Source of the DNA: Lachnospiraceae bacterium
GTDB lineage: Bacteria; Bacillota; Clostridia; Lachnospirales; Lachnospiraceae
NCBI GenBank assembly: GCA_004557975.1
Contig: SFEV01000052.1
Coordinates: forward strand, 1 to 17,976
Reading direction: 5' to 3'
Length of the DNA: 17,976 nt
Shown: positions 6,643-14,199 of the stretch, piece by piece
How positions within the stretch are numbered: position 1 is the first letter of the stretch
Layout of the letters: every line of letters begins with the position of its first letter
Program-made: the position numbers and the translations under genes
The notes under the pieces: model-generated
Told to the model about the DNA's origin: nothing
The model's database searches: none
The model's input: the letters and a program-made list of their open reading frames with translations, nothing else

Positions 6643-8535
6643 ATGGGAGACTTTAAATTAACGACAGTAGAAGAGTTTGAAGCTGGTACAGCCCGACTTC
6701 TGGAAACAGGAGCCAAGGTTGGTGCAGACGCATGGCAGTACCGTGTAAAGAACCAGACACCGCACTGTAAGTTCGGTGAGCAGGGTATCTGCTGTAGAAT
6801 CTGTTCCATGGGTCCGTGCCGTATCACACCGAAGGCACCGAGAGGAATCTGCGGATGTGACGCACACGGTATTGTAGGACGTAACTACCTGAAATTCACA
6901 GCAGGCGGAGCTGCAACACACTCTGACCATGGCCGTGAGATCTGCCACACACTGTACTGCGCAGCTCCGGACGGAGCTTACAAGGTAAAGGATCCGGAGA
7001 AGCTGATCCGTATCGCAAAAGAGTGGGGCGTTGAGACAGAAGGCAAGGATATCTACGATCTGGCTCATGAGATGGCATACCTTGGAATGAGCGAGTACGG
7101 AAAGGTATTCGGATATCAGAATTTCCTGAAGAGAGCTCCGAAGCATACACAGGAGATCTGGGAGAGAGAAGAGATTGCTCCGCGTGCTATCGACCGTGAA
7201 GTATCCTGCTCATTACATATGTCACATATGGGATGTTCCTCTAAGCCGGAAGCACTGATCCGTCAGGCTCTGCGTGCAGGTCTTTCCGATGGATGGGGCG
7301 GTTCCATGGCAGGAACAGAGTTTTCCGATGTACTGTTCGGCACTCCGACTCCGATTGACACAGAAGCAAACCTTGGCGTTATGAATGCTGAGAACGTAAA
7401 TATTGTTGTTCACGGACATGATCCGTCACTGTCCGAGATGATCTGTGAGTACGCAGATGATCCGGAAATGATCGCATATGCAAAAGAGATGGGCGCAAAG
7501 GGCATCACAATTTCAGGTGTCTGCTGTACATCCAACGAAGTGGCTATGCGCCGTGGTATTCCGATGGCAGGTAACTTCCTGCAGCAGGAAAATGTTGTAC
7601 TGACAGGAGCCTGTGAGGCAATCGTTGTCGATGTACAGTGTATTTTCCCGGCACTTGGACCTCTGAGCAAATGCTTCCATACGAAATTTATCACTACATC
7701 TCCGATCGCACAGATGCCGGATTCTGAGTATATCCGTTTCTCACCGGAAAATGCTGCAGAGAATGCAAAGGCAATTGTGAAGCTGGCAATCGAGAACTTC
7801 AAGAACAGAAAACCGGAGCTGGTACATATTCCGGAGATGAAGCAGAAAGCTACTGTTGGTTACTCCGTAGAAGCTATCGTTAAGGTTCTTGACGGCGTTA
7901 CAAACTCTCAGGTTGATGAACTCGGAACGACAAAACCGCTCCTTGAGTGCGTTACATCTGGTGTTCTTCGCGGTGCCGTAGCTATGGTAGGCTGCAACAA
8001 CCCGAAGGTTCGTCCGGATACTGCTCATATCGAACTGATGAAGAAACTGATTGCAAATGATATTATCGTTGTGGCTTCCGGATGTTCTGCTCAGGCTGCT
8101 GCAAAGGCAGGTCTGATGGACAAGGCTGCAAAGGATCTCTGCGGTGCAGGTCTGAAGAGAGTATGTGAGCTGGCAGATATTCCGCCGGTACTTCATATGG
8201 GTTCCTGTGTAGATATCAGCCGTATGATGATTCTTGTTGCTACGCTTGCCAAGGATTCCGGTCTGAATATTTCACAGCTGCCGGTTGTTGGATGTGCTCC
8301 GGAGTGGATGTCTGAGAAGGCTGTATCTATCGGTAACTACGTAGTGGCTACAGGTATTGATACATTCCTCGGTGTTGACCCATACGTAAGCGGTTCTTCT
8401 GAGGTTGCAGCACTTCTTACAGGCGGAGTAAGAGACTGGGTTGAGGCTGCTTACACAGTTGAGACAGATATCGAGAAGCTGGTTGACAAGATGATCGAGA
8501 GAATTGAAGAGAAGAGAGCAGCAATCGGTATCTGA
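6643..8535 (+). CDS. acsA: anaerobic Ni-carbon monoxide dehydrogenase, catalytic subunit
   Basis: This subunit interconverts CO2 and CO and, in acetogens, makes CO for acetyl-CoA synthase inside the CODH/ACS complex. The 630-residue length is normal. The D-cluster ligands are Cys42 and Cys50; the B-cluster Cys are 51, 54, 59 and probably 70 or 72. The C-cluster (NiFe4S4) ligands, aligned by memory to CODH-II of C. hydrogenoformans, are a His in VHGHDP (258/260), Cys295 in GVCCTSNE, Cys333 in VQCIF, Cys451 in VGCNN, Cys481 in SGCSAQ and Cys522 in GSCVD. The proton-path His93, His96 and His102 and the likely catalytic Lys559 (WMSEKAVSIG) are also present. AAGGAGG precedes the ATG by six bases. 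The short AT-rich gap upstream contains a TATAAT (6574-6579) without a good -35. Confidence 0.97.
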   Translation: MGDFKLTTVEEFEAGTARLLETGAKVGADAWQYRVKNQTPHCKFGEQGICCRICSMGPCRITPKAPRGICGCDAHGIVGRNYLKFTAGGAATHSDHGREICHTLYCAAPDGAYKVKDPEKLIRIAKEWGVETEGKDIYDLAHEMAYLGMSEYGKVFGYQNFLKRAPKHTQEIWEREEIAPRAIDREVSCSLHMSHMGCSSKPEALIRQALRAGLSDGWGGSMAGTEFSDVLFGTPTPIDTEANLGVMNAENVNIVVHGHDPSLSEMICEYADDPEMIAYAKEMGAKGITISGVCCTSNEVAMRRGIPMAGNFLQQENVVLTGACEAIVVDVQCIFPALGPLSKCFHTKFITTSPIAQMPDSEYIRFSPENAAENAKAIVKLAIENFKNRKPELVHIPEMKQKATVGYSVEAIVKVLDGVTNSQVDELGTTKPLLECVTSGVLRGAVAMVGCNNPKVRPDTAHIELMKKLIANDIIVVASGCSAQAAAKAGLMDKAAKDLCGAGLKRVCELADIPPVLHMGSCVDISRMMILVATLAKDSGLNISQLPVVGCAPEWMSEKAVSIGNYVVATGIDTFLGVDPYVSGSSEVAALLTGGVRDWVEAAYTVETDIEKLVDKMIERIEEKRAAIGI

Positions 8536-8545
8536 TGATTTTGGT

Positions 8546-8583
8546 GGCTGACAGCGGAAGAATACGTTGTCCGGCTGTCGGTC
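8546..8583 (+). other. hairpin between acsA and the second cooC
   Basis: The left arm 8546-8555 pairs with 8574-8583 over 10 bp, two of them G-U. The core is GACAGC (8550-8555) with GCTGTC (8574-8579). Pairing can continue inward (GG with CC) past one bulged base. No T tract follows, so a role in stability or differential expression is more likely than termination. Confidence 0.5.
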
Positions 8584-8599
8584 TGAATAATAATAATAT

Positions 8600-8606
8600 G
8601 AGGTGA
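8600..8606 (+). promoter_or_regulatory. ribosome binding site that fixes the second cooC start
   Basis: GAGGTGA lies eight bases before the ATG at 8615. The in-frame GTG at 8603 is inside this site and would add the unlikely residues MTEI, so 8615 is chosen. Confidence 0.75.
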
Positions 8607-8614
8607 CTGAAATT

Positions 8615-9385
8615 ATGAAGATTGCTATTACCGGCAAAGGCGGTGTAGGAAAAACAACATTTGCGGCGACGCTGGCAAGGCTCTATGCCGATGAGGGAAG
8701 AGCTGTACTGGCGGCAGATGCCGACCCGGATGCAAATCTCGGACTGGCACTGGGATTCGAAGAGGAGGAGCTGGATCAGATTGTTCCGATCTCAAAGATG
8801 CGCAGGCTGGTGGAGGAGCGTACCGGTGCAGATGAGTTTAACAAGATCTTCAGAATGAACCCGAAGGTGGATGATATTCCTGACAAATATGCCAAAGTAT
8901 GCAACGGTGTCAAACTGCTCGTGCTCGGCACGGTGGAGACCGGCGGCAGCGGATGTGTATGTCCGGAGCACGTGATGCTCAAACGAATCATCAGCCATCT
9001 GATGCTTCGCAGCACAGATGTGGTGGTTCTTGATATGGAAGCAGGGCTGGAGCATCTCGGACGAGGTACTACAAGCGGTATGGATGAATTCATTGTCGTT
9101 ATTGAACCGGGTGCGAGAAGTGTGCAGACTTACAAAAATGTCAAGAGGCTTGCAGATGATCTGGGTGTAAAACAGGTTCGTGTTGTAGCCAATAAAGTGC
9201 GCAGCGAGGATGACGAGGAATATATTCGTTCCAGAATTCCGGCAGAGGATCTGCTGGGTTTCATTCATTACAATTCAGAAGTAATTGATGCGGACCGTCA
9301 GGGACAGTCCCCATATGATTTCAGCCGGAAGCTGATAGATGAAATAAGCAGTATTAAAGAAAAAATTGATCAATCGAACAATTGA
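8615..9385 (+). CDS. cooC: CooC/AcsF-type nickel-insertion ATPase (copy between acsA and acsB)
   Basis: This is a 256-residue MinD/NifH-like ATPase. GKGGVGKTT is at residues 7-15, ADADPDANL lies around 34-42 and the CxC motif GSGCVCPEH has Cys114 and Cys116. VLDMEAGLEHLGRG is the switch II-like segment. The family (CooC, AcsF) drives ATP-dependent nickel insertion into CODH or acetyl-CoA synthase. The gene ends (TGA 9383-9385) 14 bases before the acsB GTG. This tight link suggests the AcsF role of loading nickel into the A-cluster of AcsB, leaving the upstream copy for AcsA. That division of labour is inference from position only. The two copies differ clearly outside the motifs, so they are old paralogs rather than a recent duplication. 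Confidence 0.9.
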   Translation: MKIAITGKGGVGKTTFAATLARLYADEGRAVLAADADPDANLGLALGFEEEELDQIVPISKMRRLVEERTGADEFNKIFRMNPKVDDIPDKYAKVCNGVKLLVLGTVETGGSGCVCPEHVMLKRIISHLMLRSTDVVVLDMEAGLEHLGRGTTSGMDEFIVVIEPGARSVQTYKNVKRLADDLGVKQVRVVANKVRSEDDEEYIRSRIPAEDLLGFIHYNSEVIDADRQGQSPYDFSRKLIDEISSIKEKIDQSNN

Positions 9386-9386
9386 G

Positions 9387-9393
9387 TGGAGGT
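9387..9393 (+). promoter_or_regulatory. ribosome binding site that fixes the acsB GTG start
   Basis: TGGAGGT lies six bases before a GTG at 9400. The in-frame TTG at 9382 is upstream of this site and overlaps the stop of cooC, so the GTG is the likely start. Confidence 0.75.
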
Positions 9394-9399
9394 AGAACA

Positions 9400-11541
9400 G
9401 TGACTTTATTTGATGTTGTTTTTAGCGGAAATGATACTGTATACGGATTGACCGAAGGAGCAATCGATGCAGCCATTGCGCAGCATGGTGCTGACAAGGC
9501 CGTTTCTTTTCCGGATACCGCATACAGCCTGCCGTGTTACTACGGCGTAACAGGAACCAAGATCGGTAATCTTGGTGAACTGAAAGAGGCTCTTGGCGTA
9601 GTTAAGACACTTATGACAAGAGAGAAGAGACTGAATGATGTATTTATGTCCGGAGTTGCTACAGCTCTCTGTGCAGAATTTATCGAAGTTCTGAAATATA
9701 TTGATGGTGCTATGCCGTATGAGGCTCCGTGCTACGGACATCTCGGTGATGCAATCATCCGTGAGCTCGGTGTACCGCTTGTAACAGGCGATATCCCGGG
9801 TGTTGCAGTTATCCTTGGCTCAGCTCCCAGCGCTGAGGAAGCAGTTGCTCTCGTAAAGAGCTATCAGGCACAGGGTATTCTGGTTACTCTCGTTGGCGGT
9901 GTGATCGATCAGCTTGAGTCACAGGGCTACAAGACAGGAGCCAATGTACGTGTGATTCCGCTCGGAAAAGACGTTACATCCGTTATCCATGTCGTATCTG
10001 TAGCTGTAAGAGCAGCTCTGATCTTCGGTAACATCAAACCGGGCGATGCTGCAGGTCTGATGGAGTACACCTTCAAGCGTGTTCCGGCATTCGTAAATGC
10101 ACTTGGAGCTCTTGATCCGGTAATCGTTGCATGCGGTGCAGGTGCAATTGCACTTGGCTTCCCGGTAGTTACAAACGACGTAGCTACTTCTGAGGCAGTA
10201 AATATCAAGGTTCCGAAGAGCCTGATTGTACAGCCGGATATTGCTAAATTCAATGCTACATCTCTTGAGGCAAGAGACATTAAGCTGAAGATCACAAATA
10301 TTGATATCCCGGTAGCATTCGCATCAGCATTCGAGGGTGAGATCATCCGCCGCGGCGATATGCAGGTAGAGTTTGACGGCTCCAGAGTTGACTGCTTCGA
10401 GCTTGTACAGACAAAGGATATGACAGAGATCGAGGATCACAAGATTGAACTGATCGGACCGGATCTTGATGAATTTGAAGTTGGAACAAAGCACTCCATC
10501 GGTTATATTGTAGAGGTTGCAGGAAAGAGCATGCAGTCTGACTTCGAGCCGGTATTTGAACGTAAATTCCATTCTTACCTGAACTGTGTAGAAGGTATGA
10601 TGCATACAGGACAGCGTGATATGATCCGTATCCGTATCAGCAAGGATACTTTCAATGCAGGCTTACGCGCAAAACATATTGGTGAAGTTCTTTACGCAAA
10701 GGTCAAGAGTGAATTCGCAGCAGTTGTTGACAGATGTCAGGTTAAGATCATCACAGATCCGGCAGAGTGTACAAAACTTCGTCACGAGCTGGCTGTTCCG
10801 GCATTTGACAAGCGTGATGAGCGTCTGACGACACTGACAGATGAGAGTGTAGACGTTTACTACAGCTGTATCATGTGCCAGGCATTCTCACCGAGCCACG
10901 TATGTGTGGTAACGCCGGAGAGACTTGGACTTTGCGGTGCAGTTTCATGGCTGGATGCAAAGGCTACAAACGAGCTTGATCCGCAGGGACCGTGCCAGGT
11001 AATCACAAAAGAGAAACCGATTGATGAGAGAATCGGTGAGTATGAGGATGTAAACGAAGCAGTTCGCAAGTTCTCCCAGGGTGCACTGGAAGATGTATCC
11101 CTGTACTCCATCATTGAGAAGCCGATGACATCCTGTGGATGCTTCGAGTGTATCTGTGGTATCGAGCCGCTGTCAAACGGTGTATGTATCGCCAACCGTG
11201 AGTATGCGGGCATGACTCCGATCGGTATGACATTCCCGGAACTGGCTTCCATGACAGGCGGCGGTGTTCAGACACCTGGCTTTATGGGACATGGAAAGCA
11301 TTTCATCGCTTCCAAGAAGTTCATGAAGGCAGAGGGCGGTATTGAGCGTATCGTATGGATGCCGAAGGATCTGAAAGATCAGGTGGCAGACAGACTGAAC
11401 GCTACAGCAAAGGAACTGTACGGAATTGACAACTTCACAGACATGATCGGTGATGAGACTATTGCGGAAGATCCGGAAACATTGCTGGCATTTCTGGAAG
11501 AAAAGGGACATCCGGCACTTTCCATGGAGCCGATGATGTAA
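9400..11541 (+). CDS. acsB: acetyl-CoA synthase, CODH/ACS complex catalytic subunit
   Basis: AcsB condenses a methyl group from CFeSP, CO from CODH and coenzyme A into acetyl-CoA at the A-cluster (a [4Fe-4S] cluster bridged to two nickel ions). With the GTG start the protein has 713 residues, against about 729 in Moorella thermoacetica. All A-cluster ligands are visible: Cys490 and Cys493 in YYSCIMCQAF, Cys502 in SHVCVVTPE, Cys512 in LGLCGAVSW, and Cys579 and Cys581 in the nickel-binding SCGC. They are offset by a constant 16 from the Moorella numbering 506, 509, 518, 528, 595 and 597. The N-terminal CODH-contacting domain is present (FPDTAYSLPCYYGV). The C-terminus EEKGHPALSMEPMM is typical. 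A structured spacer of 231 bp follows before acsD. Confidence 0.97.
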   Translation: MTLFDVVFSGNDTVYGLTEGAIDAAIAQHGADKAVSFPDTAYSLPCYYGVTGTKIGNLGELKEALGVVKTLMTREKRLNDVFMSGVATALCAEFIEVLKYIDGAMPYEAPCYGHLGDAIIRELGVPLVTGDIPGVAVILGSAPSAEEAVALVKSYQAQGILVTLVGGVIDQLESQGYKTGANVRVIPLGKDVTSVIHVVSVAVRAALIFGNIKPGDAAGLMEYTFKRVPAFVNALGALDPVIVACGAGAIALGFPVVTNDVATSEAVNIKVPKSLIVQPDIAKFNATSLEARDIKLKITNIDIPVAFASAFEGEIIRRGDMQVEFDGSRVDCFELVQTKDMTEIEDHKIELIGPDLDEFEVGTKHSIGYIVEVAGKSMQSDFEPVFERKFHSYLNCVEGMMHTGQRDMIRIRISKDTFNAGLRAKHIGEVLYAKVKSEFAAVVDRCQVKIITDPAECTKLRHELAVPAFDKRDERLTTLTDESVDVYYSCIMCQAFSPSHVCVVTPERLGLCGAVSWLDAKATNELDPQGPCQVITKEKPIDERIGEYEDVNEAVRKFSQGALEDVSLYSIIEKPMTSCGCFECICGIEPLSNGVCIANREYAGMTPIGMTFPELASMTGGGVQTPGFMGHGKHFIASKKFMKAEGGIERIVWMPKDLKDQVADRLNATAKELYGIDNFTDMIGDETIAEDPETLLAFLEEKGHPALSMEPMM

Positions 11542-11548
11542 GAATCAG

Positions 11549-11565
11549 AATCAGCTTTGCTGATT
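11549..11565 (+). other. hairpin 1 of the acsB-acsD spacer
   Basis: AATCAGC (11549-11555) and GCTGATT (11559-11565) form a perfect 7-bp stem with a TTT loop, beginning eight bases after the acsB stop. The bases that follow (TGTTA) are mildly T-rich. Partial termination is conceivable. Confidence 0.5.
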
Positions 11566-11570
11566 TGTTA

Positions 11571-11601
11571 GCTCAGGAAAATGTAAGGCATTTTCCTGAG
11601 C
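11571..11601 (+). other. hairpin 2 of the acsB-acsD spacer
   Basis: GCTCAGGAAAATG (11571-11583) and CATTTTCCTGAGC (11589-11601) form a perfect 13-bp stem with the loop TAAGG. This is the strongest intercistronic stem in the operon. The next bases are CTGACAG, so there is no U tract and intrinsic termination is unlikely. It could protect the 3' end of a processed acsB message. Confidence 0.7.
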
Positions 11602-11602
11602 C

Positions 11603-11646
11603 TGACAGTGATAAACTGAAGCAGACCGTTCAGTAATCATCTGTCA
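11603..11646 (+). other. hairpin 3 of the acsB-acsD spacer (long, interrupted)
   Basis: Nested pairings run TGACAG (11603-11608) with CTGTCA (11641-11646), TGAT (11609-11612) with ATCA (11636-11639), and ACTGAA (11615-11620) with TTCAGT (11629-11634), around an 8-nt loop with small internal bulges. The three collinear pairings give 16 pairs, which is unlikely by chance in a gap this short. Confidence 0.55.
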
Positions 11647-11663
11647 CCCAATAAAGTTTGCGG

Positions 11664-11692
11664 TATCCCGGATATATCGGGTATCCGGGATA
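11664..11692 (+). other. hairpin 4 of the acsB-acsD spacer
   Basis: TATCCCGGATA (11664-11674) and TATCCGGGATA (11682-11692) form a perfect 11-bp stem with the loop TATCGGG. It is followed by an A-rich, not T-rich, run. Read on the other strand, that A-run becomes a T tract on the wrong side of the stem for termination. The CGGGTATC around its loop (from 11678) recurs in the hairpin between acsE and acsV. Confidence 0.6.
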
Positions 11693-11717
11693 TATAAAAA
11701 AATACATAGAAGCTGAT

Positions 11718-11738
11718 CCGGCGCTGCAGAAACGCCGG
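11718..11738 (+). other. hairpin 5 of the acsB-acsD spacer
   Basis: CCGGCG (11718-11723) and CGCCGG (11733-11738) form a 6-bp, all-GC stem with a 9-nt loop. It ends 17 bases before the acsD ribosome binding site, so it could influence acsD translation. Confidence 0.45.
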
Positions 11739-11755
11739 TGTTGGCATGCAATCAC

Positions 11756-11762
11756 AAGGAGG
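11756..11762 (+). promoter_or_regulatory. ribosome binding site that fixes the acsD start
   Basis: AAGGAGG lies ten bases before the ATG at 11773. The in-frame ATG at 11746 is upstream of it and would add nine residues encoded by the Shine-Dalgarno region itself. Confidence 0.8.
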
Positions 11763-11772
11763 TAATGTAAAA

Positions 11773-12714
11773 ATGCCGTTTACTGCAAAATCAGGAAAAT
11801 TCAACGCAAAAATCAATACTGTTGAAATTGGCACCGGTGACAAAGCGATTAAAATTGGTGGCGAGAATGTACTTCCGTTCTACACATTTGATGATGCCAT
11901 TGAGAACGCACCGAAGGTAGGTATCGAGATTACAGACGGTGGCATGGAGAACGAGCCGGAGTGCATCCAGGCACGTTACGAAGGCTGCGCAACAGTTGTT
12001 GATATGGCTAAGAAGGCAGTTACATTTGAAGGCGTTGATTTCCTCAGCCTCCGTCTTGAGGGCGGAGATCCCAACGGAAAGAACAGATCTACAGAGGAGC
12101 TGATCCAGCTGGTAAAGGATGTTGCAGATGCTGTTGATGTTCCGCTCGTAGTCTGCGGATGCAAGAATGTTGAGAAGGATGCGGAGCTTCTTGACAAGGC
12201 TGCAGCTGCTCTGGAAGGCAGAAATGCAGTGATTCTTGCAGCAAAAGAGGAAAATTACAAGACAATTGGTGCTTCTGCAGGTCTTGCTTACAAGCAGATC
12301 GTTGGTGCTGAGTCAGCCGTTGATATCAACCTTGCAAAACAGCTGAACGTTCTTCTTACACAGCTCGGTGTAGACGGAAAGAGCATCGCAATGAACGTTG
12401 GTACAGCAGCAGCAGGTTATGGATTCGAGTACGTTGTTTCTACAATGGACCGTATCAAAGCAGCAGCTCTGTCACAGAACGACAATACTCTGCAGATGCC
12501 GATTATTACTCCGGTTGCTTCCGAAGTATGGGGTGTTAAGGAAGCAGTTGCTTCTGAAGCTGATATGCCTGAATGGGGATGCCAGGAGGCACGTGGTATT
12601 GACATGGAAATCGAGACTGCTACAGCAGTTCTGGCTTCCGGTTCCAACGCTGTTATCCTGAGACATCCGGAATCTGTAAAGACAATTAAGACGCTCATTA
12701 CAGAGTTAGTTTAA
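11773..12714 (+). CDS. acsD: corrinoid iron-sulfur protein, small subunit
   Basis: With AcsC, this subunit forms the corrinoid iron-sulfur protein, which takes the methyl group from AcsE and gives it to AcsB. The 313-residue protein is a TIM barrel-type chain, slightly shorter than the 323-residue Moorella protein. Family landmarks are GGENVLPFYTFDDAIENAP near residues 29-47, LRLEGGDPNGKNRSTEEL, VPLVVCGCKNVEKDAELL, EENYKTIGASA, INLAKQLNVLL and the C-terminal AVILRHPESVKTIK. It has no [4Fe-4S] Cys set, as expected for the small subunit. The large-subunit gene acsC follows 30 bp later. It is separated from acsB by a long hairpin-rich spacer. Confidence 0.95.
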   Translation: MPFTAKSGKFNAKINTVEIGTGDKAIKIGGENVLPFYTFDDAIENAPKVGIEITDGGMENEPECIQARYEGCATVVDMAKKAVTFEGVDFLSLRLEGGDPNGKNRSTEELIQLVKDVADAVDVPLVVCGCKNVEKDAELLDKAAAALEGRNAVILAAKEENYKTIGASAGLAYKQIVGAESAVDINLAKQLNVLLTQLGVDGKSIAMNVGTAAAGYGFEYVVSTMDRIKAAALSQNDNTLQMPIITPVASEVWGVKEAVASEADMPEWGCQEARGIDMEIETATAVLASGSNAVILRHPESVKTIKTLITELV

Positions 12715-12744
12715 TAACAGTGAAGCATAAGGAGGAAAAAAGAT

Positions 12745-14094
12745 ATGGCACTCAAAGGTCTTGATATTTTCAAACTGTCACCGAAGAAAAACTGTAAGGA
12801 ATGCGGCAGCCCGACATGTATGGCTTTCTCCATGAAAGTTGCTCAGGGCGCTGTTTCCGTGGACGCCTGCCCGTATTTCTCAGAGGATGCAAAGGCTCAG
12901 CTGAATGAGGCAACTGCACCGCCAATGAAGACGATCAAGATTGGCGCTGGTGAGAATGAAATGTCTCTGGGAGGCGAAACAGTTCTGTTCCGTCATGAGA
13001 AGACTTTCGTGAGCAAGACAAGATACGCAGTATCTCTGTGCAGCTGCATGGATGACGCTGCTGTTGATGCTAAGCTTGCTGAGATTCCGAAGGTAGATTA
13101 CGAGCGTATCGGTGAGAGAATGTTCGTTGAGCTGGTTTATGTAAACTATGCTGAGAAGGCAGGAAAAGACAGATACCTTGAGCTGGTTAAGAAAGCTGCA
13201 GGCCTGGGCCGTGTACTGATTCTTGGATGTACAGATCCGGAGGTTGCAAAAGAAGCAGTCGCTCTTGTAAAGGATACAAAGCCGGTTCTGAACGGTGCAA
13301 ACGCTTCCAACTACGAGGCAATGAACGAAGTAGCTAAGGAAGCAGGAATTGCACTCGGTGTTCAGGGCGCTGACATCAACGAGCTGTATGATACAGTTGC
13401 AGCTATCGAGAAGCTTGGCAACAAGAACCTTCTGATTGACGCAGGTTCTGCTTCCATCAAGGATGCTTTTGCTACGGCAGTTCAGTTCCGTAAGGCAGCA
13501 ATCAAAGACAGCAACCGTACATGCGGATATCCGTCCATCGTACGTGCAGACCTTCTGTCCAAGGGCGACGCTCATCTTCAGGCAGCACTTGCTTCTCTGT
13601 TTACAATGAAGTACGGCTCCATCGTTGTTCTTGATCAGATGACATATGCAGAGGCTCTTCCGCTGTATGGTCTGAGACAGAACGTATTCACAGATCCGCA
13701 GAAGCCGATGAAGGTTGAGCCGGGTATTTACGCACTGAACGGTGCAGATGAGAATTCTATCTGTGTTACAACCGTAGACTTTGCTCTTACATACTTCGTA
13801 GTATCAGGCGAGCTGGAGCGTTCCGGTGTTCCGCTTAATCTGATCATCAATGATGCAGGCGGACTTTCCGTACTGACATCCTGGGCTGCAGGAAAATTCT
13901 CTGCAAGTTCAATCGCAAAATTCTTTGCAGAGCAGGATATCGAAGGCAAGCTGAAATCCAGAAAGCTTGTTATTCCGGGTAAAGTAGCTGTCCTCAAGGG
14001 CGAGCTGGAAGCAAAACTTCCGGGATGGGAAATCATCATCGCTCCGAACGAGGCAGTTCAGCTCGTGAAGTTCATGAAAGAAATTACAGCTTAA
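12745..14094 (+). CDS. acsC: corrinoid iron-sulfur protein, large subunit
   Basis: The large subunit carries the [4Fe-4S] cluster that feeds low-potential electrons to cobalt, plus the corrinoid-binding domain. The 449-residue protein starts with the cluster domain: Cys17, Cys20, Cys25 and Cys42 in CKECGSPTC and DACPYF. A TIM barrel region follows (GCTDPEVAKEAVALVKDT, LLIDAGSASIKDAF, NRTCGYPSIV, MKYGSIVVLDQ). The C-terminal part (about 340-449: VSGELERSGVPLNLIINDAG, SARK-like LKSRKLVIPGKVAVLKGELE, PGWEIIIAPNEA) fits the cobamide-binding domain. AAGGAGG (12730-12736) precedes the ATG. The order acsD-acsC and the short gap support 1:1 expression. Confidence 0.96.
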   Translation: MALKGLDIFKLSPKKNCKECGSPTCMAFSMKVAQGAVSVDACPYFSEDAKAQLNEATAPPMKTIKIGAGENEMSLGGETVLFRHEKTFVSKTRYAVSLCSCMDDAAVDAKLAEIPKVDYERIGERMFVELVYVNYAEKAGKDRYLELVKKAAGLGRVLILGCTDPEVAKEAVALVKDTKPVLNGANASNYEAMNEVAKEAGIALGVQGADINELYDTVAAIEKLGNKNLLIDAGSASIKDAFATAVQFRKAAIKDSNRTCGYPSIVRADLLSKGDAHLQAALASLFTMKYGSIVVLDQMTYAEALPLYGLRQNVFTDPQKPMKVEPGIYALNGADENSICVTTVDFALTYFVVSGELERSGVPLNLIINDAGGLSVLTSWAAGKFSASSIAKFFAEQDIEGKLKSRKLVIPGKVAVLKGELEAKLPGWEIIIAPNEAVQLVKFMKEITA

Positions 14095-14135
14095 TCTGTT
14101 GGACTGAGAACAGAAAAAGTGAAACTGTAACTGGG

Positions 14136-14171
14136 GAAAGCGCAGATGACGTAGATACTGTTTGCGCTTTC
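14136..14171 (+). other. hairpin between acsC and acsE
   Basis: GAAAGCGCA (14136-14144) and TGCGCTTTC (14163-14171) form a perfect 9-bp stem with an 18-nt loop, in which CAG and CTG could pair further. Only TTACAAT follows, so a terminator is doubtful; the TTT of the stem itself might allow partial termination. Confidence 0.55.
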
Positions 14172-14199
14172 TTACAATAAAAGAAAAAGGAGAAAAACA

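Noticed and set aside
11571..11601. Rho-independent terminator after acsB
   Set aside because: The stem is excellent but no T tract follows it, and acsD/acsC must be expressed with acsB; it is listed as an intercistronic hairpin.
11542..11772. Cobalamin, NiCo or THF riboswitch in the acsB-acsD spacer
   Set aside because: No B12-box-like sequence and no conserved cores of the other two classes were found by eye, although strong stems are there. It is kept as an unknown structured spacer instead.
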